From Frigoribacterium faeni (GTDB lineage: Bacteria; Actinomycetota; Actinomycetes; Actinomycetales; Microbacteriaceae): a DNA stretch of 39,789 nucleotides. Of this stretch, positions 8,258 to 17,157 are shown one piece after another. A program made the position numbers and the translations under genes. Each line of letters starts with the position of its first letter. Positions within the stretch are counted from its first letter, which is position 1. Location: contig NZ_BJUV01000028.1 of the NCBI RefSeq assembly GCF_007988805.1, forward strand, positions 1-39,789, in the 5' to 3' direction. The notes beneath the pieces are model-generated. The model saw only the letters and a list, made by a program, of their open reading frames with translations, had not been told where the DNA came from and made no database searches.

Positions 8258-9748
8258 TTGACCACCACTGCCGCCGATTCGACGTTGCGCCACGGCCTCG
8301 TCGGAGACGCTCCGGCACCGTGGGCCCGGAACTACGCTCGCCGGCTCACCTTGACCGACAGTCTCGTCGTGCTCATAGCTGTCGCCGCGGGTGAACTCAC
8401 CTGGTACGCCATGAACATGGGGTCGTTGGCCGATCGGCTGGAGTGGGGAGAAGTCGCCACCAAGCACACCGTCGTCAGCCTCGCGCTGTTCGCCGCGTGG
8501 CTGCTCGTGCTCACCGCCTACGGCACCCGGGACTCCCGCATCATCGGCCAGGGCACCCTCGAGTACAAACGGGTGCTCGAATCGTCGCTCATGCTCTTCG
8601 GCGTCTTCGCGATCGTGGCTATCATCCTGCGACTCGATCTCGGCCGCAGTTTCGTCCTGACCTCGTTCCCGGTGGCCGCCGTCGGGCTCGTCCTGTCGCG
8701 CTGGGGCTGGCGCCAGTGGCTCGTCGCGCAGCGCCGTGTCGGCCAGTACTCCGCGCGAGCTCTGCTCGTCGGCTCACGGCACTCGGTCGAGCACCTCGCC
8801 GATCAGCTCTCGGGGCAGCCGTCGGCCGGCTACCGGCCCGTCATGGCCTGCCTGCCGCACGGGACGTCCGGCAGCACCATCGGCGCTGCCCACGTGCCCG
8901 TGGCCGGAGCCCTCAACGACGTGACGGCCGTCTTGGCCCGTCACCACGTGGACTGCGTGATCGTCACGAGCAGCGACGAGCTGTCACCGCTCGCGGTCCG
9001 GCAGCTCGGGTGGTCGCTCGAGGAGTCGGGCACGCAGTTGATCGTCGCGCCCGCTCTGACCGACATCGCTGGGCCGCGGATGCACACGCGTCCGGTGGCG
9101 GGTCTCCCCTTGATCCACGTCGAGTCGCCGGTCTTCGCGGGTCGAAAGGCTTGGACGAAGACGGTGATCGACCGTGCCGCCGCCGGTCTCGCCGTCGTGC
9201 TGCTCTCGCCGGTGCTCCTGGCGATCACGATCGCCGTGGCGGTCACGTCGAGCGGCCCCATCATCTTCCGTCAGCAGCGGGTCGGTCTCGGTGGTGAGAC
9301 GTTCACCATGTTCAAGTTCCGCTCGATGAAGGTCGACGCCGAGGCTCAGCTGGCGGCCCTCCAGGCCGAGCAGCGCGATGCCGGCAACCAGGTCCTGTTC
9401 AAGATGAAGAACGACCCGCGGGTGACGAAGGTCGGCGGCTTCCTGCGCCGGTACAGCCTCGACGAGCTGCCGCAGCTGTTCAACGTGCTGAACGGCACGA
9501 TGTCCCTGGTCGGCCCGCGCCCCCCGCTCGACGCCGAGACGAAGGCGTACGAGAAGCACAACTTCCGCCGCTTCCTGGTCCGCCCCGGTATCACCGGGCT
9601 GTGGCAGGTCAGCGGCCGGAGCGACCTGTCGTGGGAGGACTCCGTCCGCCTCGACCTGTACTACGTCGAGAACTGGTCGGTTCTCAACGACATGATCCTG
9701 CTCGGTCGCACGGCGCGCGCCGTGTTCCGTGGAAGCGGTGCCTACTAG
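8258..9748 (+). CDS. Polyprenyl glycosylphosphotransferase (initiating sugar transferase)
   Basis: This 496-aa membrane protein starts polysaccharide assembly by placing a sugar-1-phosphate on undecaprenyl phosphate at the cytoplasmic face. The N-terminal half holds several membrane helices and a CoA-binding-like region (about residues 145-280). The C-terminal bacterial sugar-transferase domain (about residues 293-496) shows '[10 protein letters not shown]', '[15 protein letters not shown]', 'SLVGPRPP' and '[15 protein letters not shown]'. The start is a TTG at 8258, supported by GAGGGGG nine bases upstream. It is the first gene of the cluster and abuts the next gene directly. The sugar added cannot be inferred. 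Confidence 0.93.
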   Translation: MTTTAADSTLRHGLVGDAPAPWARNYARRLTLTDSLVVLIAVAAGELTWYAMNMGSLADRLEWGEVATKHTVVSLALFAAWLLVLTAYGTRDSRIIGQGTLEYKRVLESSLMLFGVFAIVAIILRLDLGRSFVLTSFPVAAVGLVLSRWGWRQWLVAQRRVGQYSARALLVGSRHSVEHLADQLSGQPSAGYRPVMACLPHGTSGSTIGAAHVPVAGALNDVTAVLARHHVDCVIVTSSDELSPLAVRQLGWSLEESGTQLIVAPALTDIAGPRMHTRPVAGLPLIHVESPVFAGRKAWTKTVIDRAAAGLAVVLLSPVLLAITIAVAVTSSGPIIFRQQRVGLGGETFTMFKFRSMKVDAEAQLAALQAEQRDAGNQVLFKMKNDPRVTKVGGFLRRYSLDELPQLFNVLNGTMSLVGPRPPLDAETKAYEKHNFRRFLVRPGITGLWQVSGRSDLSWEDSVRLDLYYVENWSVLNDMILLGRTARAVFRGSGAY

Positions 9749-10888
9749 ATGCCCCATCAGAAGTCCGACAAGCCCTCGGTCGCCATCATCGGCACCCGGG
9801 GCTATCCCAGTTACTACGGCGGGTTCGAGACCGCGGTGCGGAAGCTCGCACCGTACCTCGTCGACGAGGGATGGGACGTCACCGTCTACGGCCGCCCCGG
9901 TTCCACCCGTGATGACGATCCCGATCGGGATCCCCGCGTCACCACGCGAGTGACCCGCGGCCTCGAGACGAAGTCGCTCAGCACCCTGACCTACGGGCTC
10001 AGCGCCATCGTCGACGCGATGCGACGCAAACCGGACGTCGCCCTGATCATGAACGTCGCCAACGGCTACTGGCTGCCCCTCCTCAGACTGCGCGGCATCC
10101 CGACGCTCGTCAACGTCGACGGCATCGAATGGGAGCGGGCGAAGTGGGGCCGGCTGGCCAAGGCCGTCTTCCGCTGGGGCGCGAAGACCACCGCCTGGTG
10201 GGCGGATCGGCTCGTGTTCGATGCCCATGAGATCGGACGGCGCTGGAAGTCCGGCTTCGGCCGAGACGGCGTCTTCATCCCCTACGGAGGCGACGAGGCC
10301 CCCGAGCTCCCACTGGAACCGGGCCTGACCCATCGCGGCTACGCCCTCGTCGTCGCCCGATTCGTGCCCGAGAACACCGTGCTCGAGTTCATCGAAGCGG
10401 CTCCGACGATCGCCGAAACGCACGATGTCGTCATCGTCGGCTCGAGCGGTTACGGCGGCCAGATCGACGAGCGCGTCGCCGCCCTGTCCGCCTCGAATCC
10501 GCGCGTCCACTGGCTCGGCCACGTGAGCGACGACAAGCGCCTCTTCTCCCTGTGGCAGCACGCCGGCGCCTACTTCCACGGCCACAGCGTCGGCGGGACG
10601 AACCCGGCTCTCGTGCAGGCGATGACGCTCGGTGCCCCGATCGTGGCTCGCGACACTGTCTACAACCGCGAGGTGCTGGATGCCCAGGGGCACTACAGTC
10701 CCGCCGATTCCGTAGCCATCGCAGAGGCCGTCACCCGGCTGCTGAATGACGAGGAAGCGCAAGACCGACTCGGGGACGGCGCTCGCGAACGAACCCGCGG
10801 TGATTACAGCTGGCCGTCGGTCGCAACCAAGTACGAGGCAGCCCTGCGATTGCTGATCAAGAAACGCGGAAAGGCTACTCGAGCGTGA
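9749..10888 (+). CDS. Glycosyltransferase with DUF1972 domain (rhamnosyltransferase-like)
   Basis: This 379-aa cytoplasmic glycosyltransferase of the GT-B fold begins with the DUF1972 signature 'VAIIGTRGYPSYYGGFETAV' at about residues 10-29. This signature is common in rhamnosyl- and other transferases acting early in polysaccharide repeat assembly. The C-terminal half has a GT1/GT4-like nucleotide-sugar domain with 'ALVVARFVPENTVLEFIEA' and 'GTNPALVQAM'. The ATG directly follows the stop of the initiating transferase, and the 3' end overlaps the next gene by four bases (GTGA). It probably adds the second sugar; donor and linkage are not readable. Confidence 0.88.
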   Translation: MPHQKSDKPSVAIIGTRGYPSYYGGFETAVRKLAPYLVDEGWDVTVYGRPGSTRDDDPDRDPRVTTRVTRGLETKSLSTLTYGLSAIVDAMRRKPDVALIMNVANGYWLPLLRLRGIPTLVNVDGIEWERAKWGRLAKAVFRWGAKTTAWWADRLVFDAHEIGRRWKSGFGRDGVFIPYGGDEAPELPLEPGLTHRGYALVVARFVPENTVLEFIEAAPTIAETHDVVIVGSSGYGGQIDERVAALSASNPRVHWLGHVSDDKRLFSLWQHAGAYFHGHSVGGTNPALVQAMTLGAPIVARDTVYNREVLDAQGHYSPADSVAIAEAVTRLLNDEEAQDRLGDGARERTRGDYSWPSVATKYEAALRLLIKKRGKATRA

Positions 10889-12018
10889 ACGCAACAAACA
10901 ATCTTCCGTTGCTGACGTTTCCGATGCACGGACAGCGCAAGTTGCTGGAGGAGGGATACCGGACCCGGGACGGCCACATGATCGAATGGTTCGGTCGTCA
11001 CCTGGAAGGGGATTCCAAGGTGGAGGTCGTATCGCGACCTGAGCCATTCATCCTTCCCTCGAGAGGGCTGTCCGGTACACCTGCCCGCAACACGGTGCAC
11101 GTCGGGCGCCGCACCATGCGTGTGCCGAAGCTCACGGACAAGCGTCATTGGTGGGTCCGCTCGGCAGGTGCTTACCCCGCTCTTCCAGAGGTGGCCGACG
11201 GCGCACCTGCAGTCGTGTGGAATCCTTTCGTCGCGCTCTCGCCCCGAGCATCGAACCCGTTCTCGTCGAAGAGCAAAGTCGTTCTCGATCTCCTCGACGA
11301 TTGGACGGTTCACTACGCGTTCTCGACGATCAGGCCGCACGTGGAGAAGGCCTACGCCGCAGCGTTCGAGGCCGCCGATCACGTGACCGCGAACGCCGAG
11401 GGCACAGCCGAACTCGCCCGACGATTCGGCCGCGACGACGTCCATCTTCTTCCGAACGGTGTCGATCCTGAACGGTTCTCGACGGATTCCAGCGCGTCGG
11501 GCCCGTTGACGGTCGGGTACGTCGGAAAGATCGGGCGGAGACTGCACCTCGAAGGGATCGTCGAGACGATAAAGGCGTCACCCGACCTATCCTTCGTCTT
11601 CGCCGGCCCTATCCTCGATGACGAATATCGGGGCCCACTTGCAAGCTTGCCGAACGTCACTCTGCTCGGAGACGTTCACTACGACGCGGTGCCTGCACTA
11701 CTGACGTCGTTCGACGTCGGCTGGGTCCCCCACCGTGTCGGTGACGGGGAAGTAGGGGGCGACGTGATCAAGACCTACGAGTACCGTGCGGCCGGGTTGC
11801 CGGTTCTCACGACCCCCGTGGTCGGCGCCTCGAGTCGAGGTCTGTCGAACGTGAACGTGGCGCGCATAGAGGACCACAAATCCTGGCTGCGCGCCGTCAC
11901 ATCGACCGGACCCCGAATCGATCGCCAAGTCACGGATACGCCCTCCGACGTGACCTGGCAGCGAAAGTCCGCCTTCGTGCTCGGCCTCCTCGGACGGGGC
12001 CCGATCCATGCTTCGTAG
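10885..12018 (+). CDS. Glycosyltransferase (GT-B, TuaH-like)
   Basis: The 377-aa protein has the layout of TuaH-like group 1 glycosyltransferases. It carries 'LDLLDDWTVHYAF' in the N-terminal half, then 'LPNGVDPERF' and 'GYVGKIGRRLHLEGI', and a C-terminal 'YEYRAAGLPVLTTPV' donor-binding region. It has no signal peptide or membrane helix and should act at the cytoplasmic face. It starts at GTG 10885, overlapping the previous gene (GTGA), so the two are coupled. From here on the coding sequence appears less GC-rich than the flanking operons. The sugar specificity is unknown. Confidence 0.85.
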   Translation: MNATNNLPLLTFPMHGQRKLLEEGYRTRDGHMIEWFGRHLEGDSKVEVVSRPEPFILPSRGLSGTPARNTVHVGRRTMRVPKLTDKRHWWVRSAGAYPALPEVADGAPAVVWNPFVALSPRASNPFSSKSKVVLDLLDDWTVHYAFSTIRPHVEKAYAAAFEAADHVTANAEGTAELARRFGRDDVHLLPNGVDPERFSTDSSASGPLTVGYVGKIGRRLHLEGIVETIKASPDLSFVFAGPILDDEYRGPLASLPNVTLLGDVHYDAVPALLTSFDVGWVPHRVGDGEVGGDVIKTYEYRAAGLPVLTTPVVGASSRGLSNVNVARIEDHKSWLRAVTSTGPRIDRQVTDTPSDVTWQRKSAFVLGLLGRGPIHAS

Positions 12019-12087
12019 CCAGTTCCGCAGAGCGAGCCCGGCGTCTTCGGGCGGCCACCCCGTCACACGATCACCCAGGAGTTCCTC

Positions 12088-13392
12088 GTGATTTTCGGCA
12101 GTGTCTGCATCGTTCTCATGGCCGCCGCTATTTGGACGAGGCGACGTTCAGACCGGGCGCTCTTGATCGTCGTCGCCCTCGCAGTCCTCATTCCATCCGT
12201 TGCTCGTCCACCGTTGATGGGGCCGCTCAGCCTTTTCGCTCCTCAGACGCTTTTCCTGGCGATGTACCTCGCCGTTCGTGCACTCATGACGAGCGGACGC
12301 CCTCGTCCTCCAGGCAGCCGGCTGGCGACGACCGTCACGATCGCGACCATCCTGCTGCTCATCGCTGCCGTGGTGAGCACACTTCTCGGCCCCGGGCCGC
12401 GGTACCTGCCGGGTATCGCCGACTCCCTGGTCGCACCCCTCGTGCTCTTCGCACTCGTCATGCGAGACAAAGATCGAAGTGAAACATGGTCGCAGACAGT
12501 GCGGAACGGTCTCCTGGGGTTGGCGGTGTTCGAGAGCTTCCTCGCGTTGGTGCAGTTCGGCACGGGTCGAGTGCTGTTCTTCGAAACAGCCAGGCAAGAG
12601 TTCTGGTGGTACACCTCTAATCAGTTCAACCGAGCTACCGGGACCCTCGATAGCCCACTCGACCTCGCGATGCTGCTTCTCGTCGCGCTCCCTCTTGCTG
12701 TCATGACACGGCGGTCGTGGGTGAGGATCACGGCCATGTTCATTCTGACGGCCGGTATCGCCCTCACCGCCTCACGGTTGGCCATCGGTCTTTCAGCCGC
12801 GGCTTGGCTTTTCGCCCTGCTGGGAACTCGGTTGTCGATCGGCAAGAAAGCATCCATCGCAGTAGCCGCCGTGACCTCACTCATCGTGCTCCTGCAGACG
12901 GACCTGGCTCAGACGGCTCTGGACCGCCTAGGAGGCTCGGTCGCTTCGAGCGAAGTCCGAGGGACAGCGGTGTCCTACATGCTCCAGAACGTCTCGGACT
13001 TCATCTTCCTGGGCTACGGCTACTCGCGCGGCGGATCGCTGAGAGACGCCGGTGTGCTCGCCTCCAGCATCGAGAACGCGGCTCTGTCGTTCGCCTACGA
13101 TTTCGGCGCCCTGCCCACGGCCCTCTGGTTCCTCGCGATGATTCTTCTTGCGCTCGTCGCCTGGCGTGTGGCCGAGAGGCGCGGGCTCGCTCTAGCTTTG
13201 GCCTTCGGTCTCGTGATGGCCGTCGGCTACAGCTCGCTGTCCACGCGGAGCGCCGCCACACCCATCTTCTGGACGCTGGTCACGCTGGCGGCCGTGTCCA
13301 TCGCCGATTCACGGCGATCGACACAAGAAGGTCCGACTCCGTCCGCGGGCCAAGCCGAGGTGGGTCGCTCCAGATCGCTGGTGAGACGTTGA
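12088..13392 (+). CDS. O-antigen ligase/polymerase-like membrane protein (Wzy-type)
   Basis: This 434-aa protein is mostly hydrophobic with about ten or more predicted membrane helices. A larger outward loop in the C-terminal half contains 'FIFLGYGYSRGGSLRDAG' (about residues 307-324), a pattern seen in the Wzy/WaaL superfamily. It most likely polymerises the lipid-linked repeat units outside the membrane. The start GTG at 12088 is supported by AGGAG six bases upstream. It ends with a Ser/Arg-rich cytoplasmic tail and overlaps the next gene by four bases (TTGA). Wzy proteins diverge strongly, so assignment rests on topology, the loop motif and the cluster context. Confidence 0.8.
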   Translation: MIFGSVCIVLMAAAIWTRRRSDRALLIVVALAVLIPSVARPPLMGPLSLFAPQTLFLAMYLAVRALMTSGRPRPPGSRLATTVTIATILLLIAAVVSTLLGPGPRYLPGIADSLVAPLVLFALVMRDKDRSETWSQTVRNGLLGLAVFESFLALVQFGTGRVLFFETARQEFWWYTSNQFNRATGTLDSPLDLAMLLLVALPLAVMTRRSWVRITAMFILTAGIALTASRLAIGLSAAAWLFALLGTRLSIGKKASIAVAAVTSLIVLLQTDLAQTALDRLGGSVASSEVRGTAVSYMLQNVSDFIFLGYGYSRGGSLRDAGVLASSIENAALSFAYDFGALPTALWFLAMILLALVAWRVAERRGLALALAFGLVMAVGYSSLSTRSAATPIFWTLVTLAAVSIADSRRSTQEGPTPSAGQAEVGRSRSLVRR

Positions 13393-14600
13393 GCCCAGCA
13401 AGTGGCCCGTCGGGCCCACACGTCGTCGTCCTCAACACGATGTTCCCCCCGCCCTACGTCGGCGGCGCCGAACGCTCCGTCGAAGCCCTCTGCGAAGAAC
13501 TCGTGGCGGCGGGTTTCCGGGTGACGGTTCTCGCGCTCAAGGGCAGAGGGGCAGCCGATGTGAGGAGCGTGAGCGGGATCACGGTGATCCGCCTGCGCAT
13601 ACCCAATCTGTTCTGGAAATGGGGCACGAGACGCCGACGCCCGAGGGTCTTCGAGACGCTGTGGAATGTCATCGATCTCTCATCCCTCGTGGGACTCATG
13701 CGGATCAGACGGACGGCTAACAGGCTGAGCCCCGATGTGATCGTCACCAACAACATCTCCGGTTGGGCCTACGGCCCGTGGGCGTTCGCCGCCAAAGCGC
13801 GAATACCCCTTGTCCATGTGGTCCGTGACTACAACCTGCTGTGCGTTCGCTCCAACTTGATGCGGAACGGTCTCTGCGAGACCATCTGCGGCAAGTGCCG
13901 ACCACGCCGGGACGCATCGAAACGGAATTGGCCCGGGGGCACTGTCGTGGGCATCTCGCGAAGAGTCATCGAGCTCCACCAGCAGCATGGCCTCTTCGGT
14001 GGCGCCCCCGTCGCCTACTCGCACCCCAGGATCACGAACGCAGGCCGAGTGGTGGAACGTCGACCTGACGAGGCGATGAGTCGAAACAGCGTGATCGGGT
14101 ATCTCGGCAGGCTGGGTCCCGAAAAAGGCGTGGAGATAATGCTCGCGGCCGCGGAAGAGGCCGATGTCACGGTTCGGGTGGCCGGCGCAGGTCAAGATTC
14201 GTACCGGGACGAACTCAGCAGGCGCTTTCCCGGGGCTGACTTCGTCGGCCATGTCGACGCGAACGAGTTCCTGGCCTCAGTCGATGTTCTGGTGGTTCCC
14301 TCCGTGTGGGAGGAGCCCTTCGGCCGCGTTGCAGCCGAGGCGGCTGCGCTCGGCGTGCCGCTCATCATCTCCAACCGTGGCGGACTCGCCGAATCGGCCG
14401 AGTCTCATGGAGGACGGTTCGTCCTCATCGACCCTGAGGATCGTGGCGCGCTCGCTGACGTCTTCGGAAGGTTCAAGGAGGGGACTCTGGCCTTCTCCGA
14501 ACCCATCCCCTCCCGCTACCCGAGCCGGGCGATACCGGACATCGTACGAGACGCCGTTTCCGAGCATGTCTCGAGCCGAGACCAGGCGGGCTCTCGATGA
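13389..14600 (+). CDS. Glycosyltransferase family 4 protein
   Basis: This 403-aa GT-B enzyme has the N-terminal acceptor motif 'FPPPYVGGAERSVEALCEEL'. Its C-terminal glycosyltransferase-1 domain has 'VIGYLGRLGPEKGVEIML', 'FVGHVDANEFL' and 'EEPFGRVAAEAAALGVP', including the donor-binding glutamates. A cysteine-rich stretch, 'CETICGKCRPRR', occurs in the middle as in several family members. The only start near the conserved N-terminus is a TTG at 13389, which overlaps the upstream stop (TTGA) with GGTGAG close by; an internal ATG at 13440 would cut into the conserved region. The 3' end overlaps the flippase gene (ATGA). Confidence 0.86.
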   Translation: MSPASGPSGPHVVVLNTMFPPPYVGGAERSVEALCEELVAAGFRVTVLALKGRGAADVRSVSGITVIRLRIPNLFWKWGTRRRRPRVFETLWNVIDLSSLVGLMRIRRTANRLSPDVIVTNNISGWAYGPWAFAAKARIPLVHVVRDYNLLCVRSNLMRNGLCETICGKCRPRRDASKRNWPGGTVVGISRRVIELHQQHGLFGGAPVAYSHPRITNAGRVVERRPDEAMSRNSVIGYLGRLGPEKGVEIMLAAAEEADVTVRVAGAGQDSYRDELSRRFPGADFVGHVDANEFLASVDVLVVPSVWEEPFGRVAAEAAALGVPLIISNRGGLAESAESHGGRFVLIDPEDRGALADVFGRFKEGTLAFSEPIPSRYPSRAIPDIVRDAVSEHVSSRDQAGSR

Positions 14601-15898
14601 GCGGCAGGAAGAGCGTCTCCCGTAACGTCGCGATCAATGCGGCGGGAAACCTCGTTCCCCCCGTCGCCGCGTTCGTCACCTCTCCCCTCCTCGCGCACGC
14701 ACTCGGAGTCGAAGGACGCGGCCTGGTCTCAGCAGCCCAGGCCCCTCTCCTGTTGTTCGTCGCTGCCGCGACATTCGGGCTGCCCGAGGCGACGACCTAC
14801 CTGGTCGCACGCTTCCCTTCGCTGTTGGGGCTCATCACCCGACGGGTCGTCGTGTTCGTGATCCTGACCGGAGCGGTCAGCCTGGTCGCGCTTCTCGGGC
14901 TTCGTGGCCCTCTCTCGGGCGGCGACTCACGGGTCGCGGACCTCTTGACGATCTCCGCTGTGGCCTTGATTCCGACTCTGCTCCTCTCGGTCGTGAGAGC
15001 AGCAGCGATCGGCCAAGAGGCATGGACATTAGTAGCGGTCGAGCGATCAACGTCGTCACTCCTCCGGCTAGGCGCCATCGTGCTCCTGATTCAGGTCGAC
15101 TCCTTGACAGTCACGCACGCCGTCTATGTGAACGCGTGGGCTCCCATCACCGGGGCTCTGCTCTATTGCCTGCTCCTGCGACGCAGAGGAGGAATGAAGA
15201 CCGAGACGGTGCCGTCAGAGCTCGCGTACACGCAGATCGCGAGGTACGGCTCGCTCGTCTGGATCGGCTCCATCTCAGGCGTCTTCCTCGCCCGCCTCGA
15301 CCAGACGCTCATGGTCCCGCTCTCCAGCGTTTACGAGTTGGGTCTCTACGCAGTAGCCGTCAGTGTCGCCGAGATACCTCTGCTCGTGAACAACACCGTG
15401 CGCGAGGTGATGTTCGCGGCCGATGCCCGGAGTAACAACAACGCACGCCTGACATATGCTGCGCGGGTAAGCGGCGCGTTGTGCCTCCTCTTCGCAGGAG
15501 GGATGGCGGCCACCATCCTCTGGTGGTTCCCCATCCTGTTCGGAGAGGCATTCCGCCCAGCCATCGCGTTGACGCTCCTTCTGCTTCTCGCGACCGTCGT
15601 AGGGCCACCCGGCTCCGTGGCTGGAGCAGCCCTCGCTGCCCGTGGTCGCCCTGGTCTTCGCAGTCTCGCACTCCTCGGCGCATTCGCCGTGAATCTGACC
15701 CTGGTCGTGCTGCTCGTCCCCGTCTACGGAGCCATCGGCGCTGGAGTGGCGACGCTTGCAGGGAATCTCGTTTCAAGCAACATCAACATCCTCATCGCCG
15801 CCCGCCTGTACTCCATGCGCGTCCGTGACTTCTATCTGCTGCGACCCTCCGACGGTCGTGCATTCGTGGGCAACCTGCGGTCGCTCCTCAAGAAATAA
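14597..15898 (+). CDS. Polysaccharide flippase (Wzx-like, MOP superfamily)
   Basis: The 433-aa protein is hydrophobic throughout, with about 12 predicted helices. Its start, 'VSRNVAINAAGNLVPPVAAF', fits the polysaccharide-transport branch of the MOP superfamily, and a Gly/Ala-rich helix 'GVATLAGNLVSSNINILIA' lies near the end. It should flip the lipid-linked repeat unit across the membrane for the Wzy-like polymerase encoded two genes upstream. The ATG overlaps the previous stop (ATGA). Together with the initiating transferase, glycosyltransferases and polymerase it completes a Wzx/Wzy-type route. Confidence 0.85.
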   Translation: MSGRKSVSRNVAINAAGNLVPPVAAFVTSPLLAHALGVEGRGLVSAAQAPLLLFVAAATFGLPEATTYLVARFPSLLGLITRRVVVFVILTGAVSLVALLGLRGPLSGGDSRVADLLTISAVALIPTLLLSVVRAAAIGQEAWTLVAVERSTSSLLRLGAIVLLIQVDSLTVTHAVYVNAWAPITGALLYCLLLRRRGGMKTETVPSELAYTQIARYGSLVWIGSISGVFLARLDQTLMVPLSSVYELGLYAVAVSVAEIPLLVNNTVREVMFAADARSNNNARLTYAARVSGALCLLFAGGMAATILWWFPILFGEAFRPAIALTLLLLLATVVGPPGSVAGAALAARGRPGLRSLALLGAFAVNLTLVVLLVPVYGAIGAGVATLAGNLVSSNINILIAARLYSMRVRDFYLLRPSDGRAFVGNLRSLLKK

Positions 15899-15933
15899 CT
15901 CGTGAACCCGAACATCCCGAAAAGAGCTTGAAC

Positions 15934-16821
15934 GTGAAGTACCCCTTTCTTCCGCGAGTCGCACGCAAACTCAGACGAAAGTCGCGCGTGGCCCTGACCC
16001 CTCTGACCGTCAGGCGGCTACACCGGCGCAACGTACGGTCCTCCGCGCCTGTGACGGACTCGTCGCACTCGGCCTATGTCAGCTTGACGACGCATGGGGC
16101 GCGACTCGAGAACGTGCACTTGACGATCGAATCCATAGCCCGTGGGCGTGAGCGGCCGGGCCGAATCGTTCTCTGGCTAGACGACGAGAATGCGTGGAGA
16201 GACCGCCCCGAATCCCTTCGTCGGCTGGAAAAGCGGGGCTTGGAGATCCGGCTCACCGAGAACTTCGGCCCGCACACCAAGTACTACCCGGCACTGGACG
16301 ATCTCTCGATCGACGACCTACTGGTCACGGCAGACGATGACATGCTCTACCCAGTTTCCTGGTTACGAGGTCTCGTGAGGGCCAATCGTAGCGAGCCGCA
16401 GCTCATTCACTGCCATCGAGCACATCTGGTCACCTTCGACGAACCTGGATCCCTGACACCTTACGAAGAGTGGGACGAGTGCTGGACTCGAAAGGGCAGC
16501 ATCGCGGTCTTCGCGACCGGAGTCTCCGGAGTGATCTACCCGAGGACGATGATCGACCTCCTTCGGGCTGGGGAAAGGCGTTTCCTGACGTCCGCTCCGA
16601 AGGCCGACGACGTCTATCTGCACTCGGTCGCCGCAAGCAACGGCATCCGCGTCAAGCAGACCAAGACGGCCCCCGAGCACTACGCCATGCTTCCCGATTC
16701 GCAAGGACAAGGTCTCTATCACGACAATGTGAAGGCCGCTGGCAACGACGATCAGATCCGAGCGTCGTATTCTCCAGATCTCCTGCTCAAGATCAAGAGA
16801 GCCCGTGGCGAGATCGGCTGA
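15934..16821 (+). CDS. Glycosyltransferase with GT-A-like 'DDD' motif
   Basis: This 295-aa protein resembles small capsule-cluster glycosyltransferases of the type 'VSLTTHGARLENVHLTIESI'. It has a predicted metal/donor motif 'LLVTADDDMLYP' (about residues 128-139) and conserved 'GPHTKYYPAL' just before. It lacks membrane helices and probably adds a sugar at the cytoplasmic face. GTG 15934 is chosen because AAAGAG lies seven bases upstream; the in-frame TTG at 15928 has no room for a ribosome site. A basic N-terminus ('RKLRRKSR') could help membrane association. It follows the flippase after 35 bases. Sugar specificity is unknown. Confidence 0.78.
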   Translation: MKYPFLPRVARKLRRKSRVALTPLTVRRLHRRNVRSSAPVTDSSHSAYVSLTTHGARLENVHLTIESIARGRERPGRIVLWLDDENAWRDRPESLRRLEKRGLEIRLTENFGPHTKYYPALDDLSIDDLLVTADDDMLYPVSWLRGLVRANRSEPQLIHCHRAHLVTFDEPGSLTPYEEWDECWTRKGSIAVFATGVSGVIYPRTMIDLLRAGERRFLTSAPKADDVYLHSVAASNGIRVKQTKTAPEHYAMLPDSQGQGLYHDNVKAAGNDDQIRASYSPDLLLKIKRARGEIG

Positions 16822-17131
16822 TGCACTCAGCCATGACGTTGGTAGCACGTCGAGTTCACAACGGGTGGGCCCTGCTCACCGAGCCGGTCGTCCGCGGCCG
16901 CCGACCCGTGCCGTACGCCACCCGTGAGCTCGGGATCCAGCGTCAAGGCACTCACCTCTGGCATGGCCGAAACCGCGACGAAGGTGCGCCGGCGCACTCC
17001 GACACGAGCCAGCTCAGCATGCGTGGATTCACTGGAGGTGACCTTGGGAGACCAGCTGCCGTTGATCCCGACGGTCGACTGCATGCGCGTTCACCTTCGG
17101 GTTCGGCGCTATAGGTGACCCGCAGGTCCGC
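16822..17131. other. Gene-free stretch, possibly decayed coding DNA
   Basis: A short plus-strand frame opens at an ATG overlapping the glycosyltransferase stop (16821-17114, 97 codons), but it has no ribosome site and no recognisable domain. An 85-codon minus-strand frame (16827-17084) has no recognisable domain either. Neither is convincing. The length and base composition suggest remains of an older gene rather than a regulatory region. Confidence 0.4.
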
Positions 17132-17137
17132 TAGGCT
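17132..17137 (+). promoter_or_regulatory. -10 box (TAGGCT) before the first acyltransferase
   Basis: TAGGCT, the same hexamer as before the LCP gene, ABC exporter and purD, lies 20 bases before the TTG start. A transcript starting near 17144 would have a leader of about 14 bases that just includes the GGGGG ribosome site. No clear -35 box was seen. Confidence 0.4.
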
Positions 17138-17157
17138 ACCGCGCGACGGGGGCGCTA

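Noticed and set aside
12717-13388. N-terminal extension of the GT4 glycosyltransferase
   Set aside because: It overlaps the polymerase-like gene in another frame and has no glycosyltransferase sequence. The conserved protein begins at the TTG at 13389.
16821-17114. A 97-codon plus-strand gene overlapping the glycosyltransferase stop
   Set aside because: It has no ribosome site or recognised domain, and its amino acid composition looks random; kept only as possible debris.
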